Below are positions 6,573-9,138 of a stretch of DNA of 9,138 nucleotides, piece by piece. The DNA is from CAZFVY01 sp964522665 (GTDB lineage: Bacteria > Verrucomicrobiota > Verrucomicrobiia > Limisphaerales > CAZFVY01). The stretch's first letter is position 1. Each line of letters starts with the position of its first letter. The stretch spans positions 1 to 9,138 of the forward strand of contig CAZFVY010000166.1 in assembly GCA_964522665.1 (NCBI GenBank). Reading direction: 5' to 3'. The notes beneath the pieces were generated by a model. The model saw nothing but the letters and a program-made list of their open reading frames with translations, searched no databases and was not told where the DNA came from. The position numbers and the translations under genes are program-made.

Positions 6573-8041
6573 CGGTTCTGCTGAAAGGTGACGCGGAGGT
6601 AATTCTTGCCTGTTGCCCGCCATCGGCGGCCTCCCTGGAAAACTATTCCGTCAACTTTGAGACCATTGTCGGCCCCGCCTTTTCTCAACATGGTGAACGT
6701 CTGCGGAAGCACTTCGAATTCGAGGCTGTCGCTCCCGCCAGAGTTCCGCGACACCCGTGCTTCGCCATGTCCGCCCTCCGAGGTTGACGTGCCGGCGCTG
6801 CCGCGGAATTGCCAGCTTTTGGCGATGCTTTGCGCGGCGTACTCGTTGGTCACGGTATCGCCGTTCGCGTGAAATATCTTGGTCTGGAGATTGCCGAGGA
6901 GCGAATGCGTCAGCGATTTACCCCGCTCGCCACCACCCAAAGCCGCGTAGAAATTTGAAAGGCTCTGCGTGAGATACACGGTGCAGGCGCGGGAACTGCG
7001 GGCGGTCGTCTGAAACGTCGCATCGGATGCCGTAACGAAAAGTTGACACTCGTCGGCCCACAGGAAACACGGCTTCGGGAAACGAGTCAGGTCTCGCCGC
7101 TCGGTCGCCCGTTGCCAGATGTATTTGATGAGCACCTGGACAAGCTGGCCCACTTGGTCGAATTCCTTGACCGGCAAGTCCAGAAGCACCACCGAGCCCT
7201 CGTGGGTCGCTTCCGGTATGAGCAGATTGGTGGTCGTCCCGAGCATCCGGTGGATGACGCCACGTCGAAAAACATCGCTCATCGTCGTGAAGGTGGAGGT
7301 AACGCAACTTCGCGTGCGGGAATTGAGCGTCGCGAACTCTTTCAGGAAAAAGGACGCGGCGATCTCAAAATCATGCGTTTCCTCCGACGTTTTCGCCTTT
7401 TGTTCCCCCTCGCGAATACAGGCCATGCACGTTGAACTTGCCTGCCATTCAGTTGACGTCAGTTCTTCGGGGCTCGCCGGACTCGTGACGACGATGTTGT
7501 GGAGCAAATCAATGCTCGCCGTCCCGCGGCTGATGACGGCGAGGTCAATGGTGTTGCGTAGTAATTGCCGCACCGCCCGCTGCCAGTAGTCGGCGCCGCC
7601 GTTGCCGCCACTCGACCGTTCGGCGACTTCAAGAACCGAGCAAAACAGCATTACCAGGTTTTCGGTGAGTCCCGCACCGGAGCCGGGACGCTGCAGTTCG
7701 TAATCCAAAAAGTTGAACGTCCTGCCGGATGCGGGCGAAAACACGACTAGGTCGCGGCCCATCTCACGGCAATACCGCTGCCAAAGCTCCGCCTCACCGG
7801 TCTTGGCGGTGAGCACTAGGCCGCCCATGCCGGCCGCAAGAAGGCTCTTGGCGATAGTTTCGCCCGACCCGCTGGTCTTCCCGCTCCCTGTCGCCCCGAA
7901 TATTATCGTGCCCTCCGCCGCGTCTTGAAGCCGCCACGGGTCAGATGGAGTCAGGTCCATGAGGGACTGGCGCATGTCAAAGTGGCCAGGCGTTGGCGCC
8001 GGCGTTTGAGGTTTGGTTTTCAACCAATCAAAAATGCGCAT
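6569..8041 (-). CDS. VirD4/TraG-like type IV coupling ATPase, soluble form
   Basis: This is a 490-residue hexameric-type ATPase expected to bring relaxase-bound DNA to a type IV secretion channel. Walker A is GATGSGKTS (49-57) and Walker B is CFLWADECQLF (325-335) with D330 and E331. A conserved TQSLSNFYAAL (358-368) follows, matching the TraG/VirD4 arginine-finger region, and the C-terminal part fits the TraM-recognition fold. The start is ATG 8041: it has an AAGGGAA Shine-Dalgarno-like stretch and overlaps the relaxase stop by 14 bp. A longer frame starting at 8107 would lie entirely within the relaxase gene. Unusually, no membrane helices precede Walker A, whereas typical VirD4 proteins have two. 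The next gene, coupled by ATGA, is a membrane protein that may supply this function. Confidence 0.88.
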   Translation of the reverse strand: MRIFDWLKTKPQTPAPTPGHFDMRQSLMDLTPSDPWRLQDAAEGTIIFGATGSGKTSGSGETIAKSLLAAGMGGLVLTAKTGEAELWQRYCREMGRDLVVFSPASGRTFNFLDYELQRPGSGAGLTENLVMLFCSVLEVAERSSGGNGGADYWQRAVRQLLRNTIDLAVISRGTASIDLLHNIVVTSPASPEELTSTEWQASSTCMACIREGEQKAKTSEETHDFEIAASFFLKEFATLNSRTRSCVTSTFTTMSDVFRRGVIHRMLGTTTNLLIPEATHEGSVVLLDLPVKEFDQVGQLVQVLIKYIWQRATERRDLTRFPKPCFLWADECQLFVTASDATFQTTARSSRACTVYLTQSLSNFYAALGGGERGKSLTHSLLGNLQTKIFHANGDTVTNEYAAQSIAKSWQFRGSAGTSTSEGGHGEARVSRNSGGSDSLEFEVLPQTFTMLRKGGADNGLKVDGIVFQGGRRWRATGKNYLRVTFQQNR

Positions 8042-9138
8042 ACGGTTCCCTTTCCAGTTCAAGCGCGAATTCCCGTCCCGGCTCAGCCGCGTGCGCCCGA
8101 ACGCCATATTTGTGCAAAATGTTTTCGGTCAACGACCGTTCTTCGAGCCGTTTGAGAGCTTCGCCAAACTCGCCTCCAAGCGCCCAAGTTGCTCGGTCAA
8201 GTGATTCACCTGCGCGGCGAGCCCGGTCAGCAATGCCGCCAAGTTGCCGAGTTCTTTCTCGCCAGATGCAAGTTGCTCGGCCAACTCGGTCAATTGCCGC
8301 GTCGCGTTGGCATCCCGCTTCGCGGCTTCGTTCGCCAAGCGTTCCAATGCGGCTAATAACAGATGCTCCAATTCGGTCATACGACGGTTCCGGTTGCGGG
8401 ACGGGTTCGGGTGCTAGACCGAGGGGTTCAGGTTCTCCAATCGTTCCGTACCGTTTGCCATTAAACTCGGTCCGGGCCGCAACGAGCCCGGCAAGCTTCC
8501 CCTCAAGCTCGCCTTGCTCTTCCGGCGACAGCCGCCATTCCGTCGCCGGTTTTGCGAGCGGGGCGAAATCTTTTTCGAAAAAAGTGCCGGTAAGGCGGCA
8601 ACGTTTGCCTGTTTGGTCAGTGATGGTGATATATGTGTCGCCAACCCGGGTAACGCCGTAGCCCGCCGCACGGAGCGCGGTGACGACCTCATCGCGGCTC
8701 GCGATGCGTCCCGCGGCTGCCCGCGCTTCCAGATAGCGTCCGATGGTCACGCGCACATTGTCCCGGGTCGGCACGTTTTTGAGCAGGTATGACGGAACTC
8801 GAATCGAACGGGCGCGGGCAGGATCGTCGGGGTCAGTCAGCTTAAACTCGTCGTTCATCAGGCGGCGCAGCGTGTCGAACGTCTCGCGGTTCGTGCGCCC
8901 CGGTGGGTTGATATTCAGGTTTTTGCCGCTGGCCAGGTCAATGGCAGGCGAAACGAAATGCATTTCCTCGCGGCCAGTATGCGCATGCCTAATCCACAGA
9001 ATTTGATACTGGTCTTTGCTCAAACCGGCGAACGCCACTGACTCAAAACGATCCATGATTTCAGTTTCCGTCGCGGGACTGATATTTTCTTCCGAAAAAC
9101 TGATGACGCCGCTGGTGTATTTCCGCGTAAACGGGACG
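8028..9138 (-). CDS. MobA/MbeA-like relaxase, C-terminal part (runs off right edge)
   Basis: This is a mobilisation relaxase that would nick the origin of transfer and stay bound to the transferred strand. The frame is open through the right edge: 27 codons precede the first visible ATG (9056) and read YTSGVISFSEENISPATETE, typical of the conserved interior, so 9056 is not the true start. The visible part is about 369 residues. The metal-binding region reads WIRHAHTGREEMHF. Counting from the first visible codon, H51, E58 and H60 match the spacing of the H-E-N triad of ColE1-type relaxases, with His in place of Asn. S-P-A-I-D-L-A-S-G-K-x-L-N and PPG follow, as in that group. The catalytic tyrosine lies outside the window. 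The C-terminal half is charged and carries an overlapping gene in another frame; the end overlaps the coupling ATPase gene. Confidence 0.88.
   Translation of the reverse strand, partial: VPFTRKYTSGVISFSEENISPATETEIMDRFESVAFAGLSKDQYQILWIRHAHTGREEMHFVSPAIDLASGKNLNINPPGRTNRETFDTLRRLMNDEFKLTDPDDPARARSIRVPSYLLKNVPTRDNVRVTIGRYLEARAAAGRIASRDEVVTALRAAGYGVTRVGDTYITITDQTGKRCRLTGTFFEKDFAPLAKPATEWRLSPEEQGELEGKLAGLVAARTEFNGKRYGTIGEPEPLGLAPEPVPQPEPSYDRIGASVISRIGTLGERSREAGCQRDAAIDRVGRATCIWRERTRQLGGIADRARRAGESLDRATWALGGEFGEALKRLEERSLTENILHKYGVRAHAAEPGREFALELEREPYAHF
8129..8380 (-). CDS. MbeD/MobD-like coiled-coil protein nested inside the relaxase gene
   Basis: This 83-residue protein lies wholly within the relaxase gene in a different frame of the same strand. 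It starts MTELEHLLLAALERLA, very like the opening of MbeD/MobD proteins of ColE1-type plasmids, which are also nested inside the relaxase gene. The rest is a leucine-heptad coiled coil (LTELAEQLA at about 31-39, HLTEQLGRLEASLAKL at about 60-75). The heptads show in the DNA: 8185-8200 and 8269-8284 match at 15 of 16 bases and encode LTEQL and LAEQL in this frame, suggesting that selection acts on it. In ColE1 these proteins assist mobilisation and plasmid entry. The Shine-Dalgarno signal is weak (GGAA about 10 nt upstream), so coupled translation with the relaxase is likely. Confidence 0.7.
   Translation of the reverse strand: MTELEHLLLAALERLANEAAKRDANATRQLTELAEQLASGEKELGNLAALLTGLAAQVNHLTEQLGRLEASLAKLSNGSKNGR

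Noticed and set aside
8028..9056. Relaxase starting at ATG 9056
   Set aside because: The frame continues without a stop to the right edge, and the residues before this ATG match the conserved relaxase interior, so the gene is cut by the window, not short.
1..9138. CRISPR array
   Set aside because: No regularly spaced short direct repeats were seen; the repeats in the secreted gene are coding modules.

Overview
The window reads like a GC-rich chromosome from the Verrucomicrobiota or a relative. The main clue is the leftmost gene. It encodes a secreted protein with a signal peptide, a short FTYQGRL-type beta domain and repeated S-F-x-G-N-G-x-G-L-T modules, an architecture I associate with verrucomicrobial and planctomycetal surface proteins. 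Shine-Dalgarno sites are weak or absent at several starts. Phylum placement is an inference; the window holds no rRNA or other marker gene. Every protein gene I can support lies on the minus strand, and only the tRNA remnant reads on the plus strand.

Layout from left to right. 1-1098 is the 5' part of the secreted repeat protein. 1099-1781 is gene-free and ends in a promoter-like TTGCCC-18 nt-TATTTT. 1782-1819 is the 5' half of a tRNA-Ala(CGC) gene that stops at the end of its anticodon loop; I see no 3' half nearby. I read this as the junction between ordinary chromosome and an integrated element. 2067-3576 is a complete IS1182-like insertion sequence with inverted ends and a 4-bp CTAA target duplication. 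3680-5145 is a two-gene, translationally coupled cassette: an 8-oxoguanine-glycosylase-fold (OGG-like) protein followed by a helical protein with HEPN-like features. 5146-5591 is gene-free but rich in inverted repeats. 5592-9138 is a mobilisation operon transcribed leftward: a ColE1-type relaxase cut by the window edge, a small MbeD-like coiled-coil gene nested inside it in another frame, a VirD4/TraG-type coupling ATPase without membrane helices, a polytopic membrane protein coupled to it by an ATGA overlap, and an excisionase-like helix-turn-helix protein.

Together 1820 to beyond 9138 look like an integrative mobilizable element sitting in a tRNA-Ala gene. The relaxase would nick and carry the DNA. 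The soluble coupling ATPase, perhaps anchored by the neighbouring membrane protein, would deliver it to a host conjugation channel. The helix-turn-helix protein could direct excision or control the operon. The OGG-like/HEPN-like pair is cargo, and genes of this kind in such a position suggest anti-phage or anti-plasmid defence. No integrase is visible; it should lie to the right of the window if the model is correct.

The points most worth following up are the OGG-like/HEPN-like pair, the nested MbeD-like gene, the transposase stop codon supplied by the target duplication, and the broken tRNA gene.
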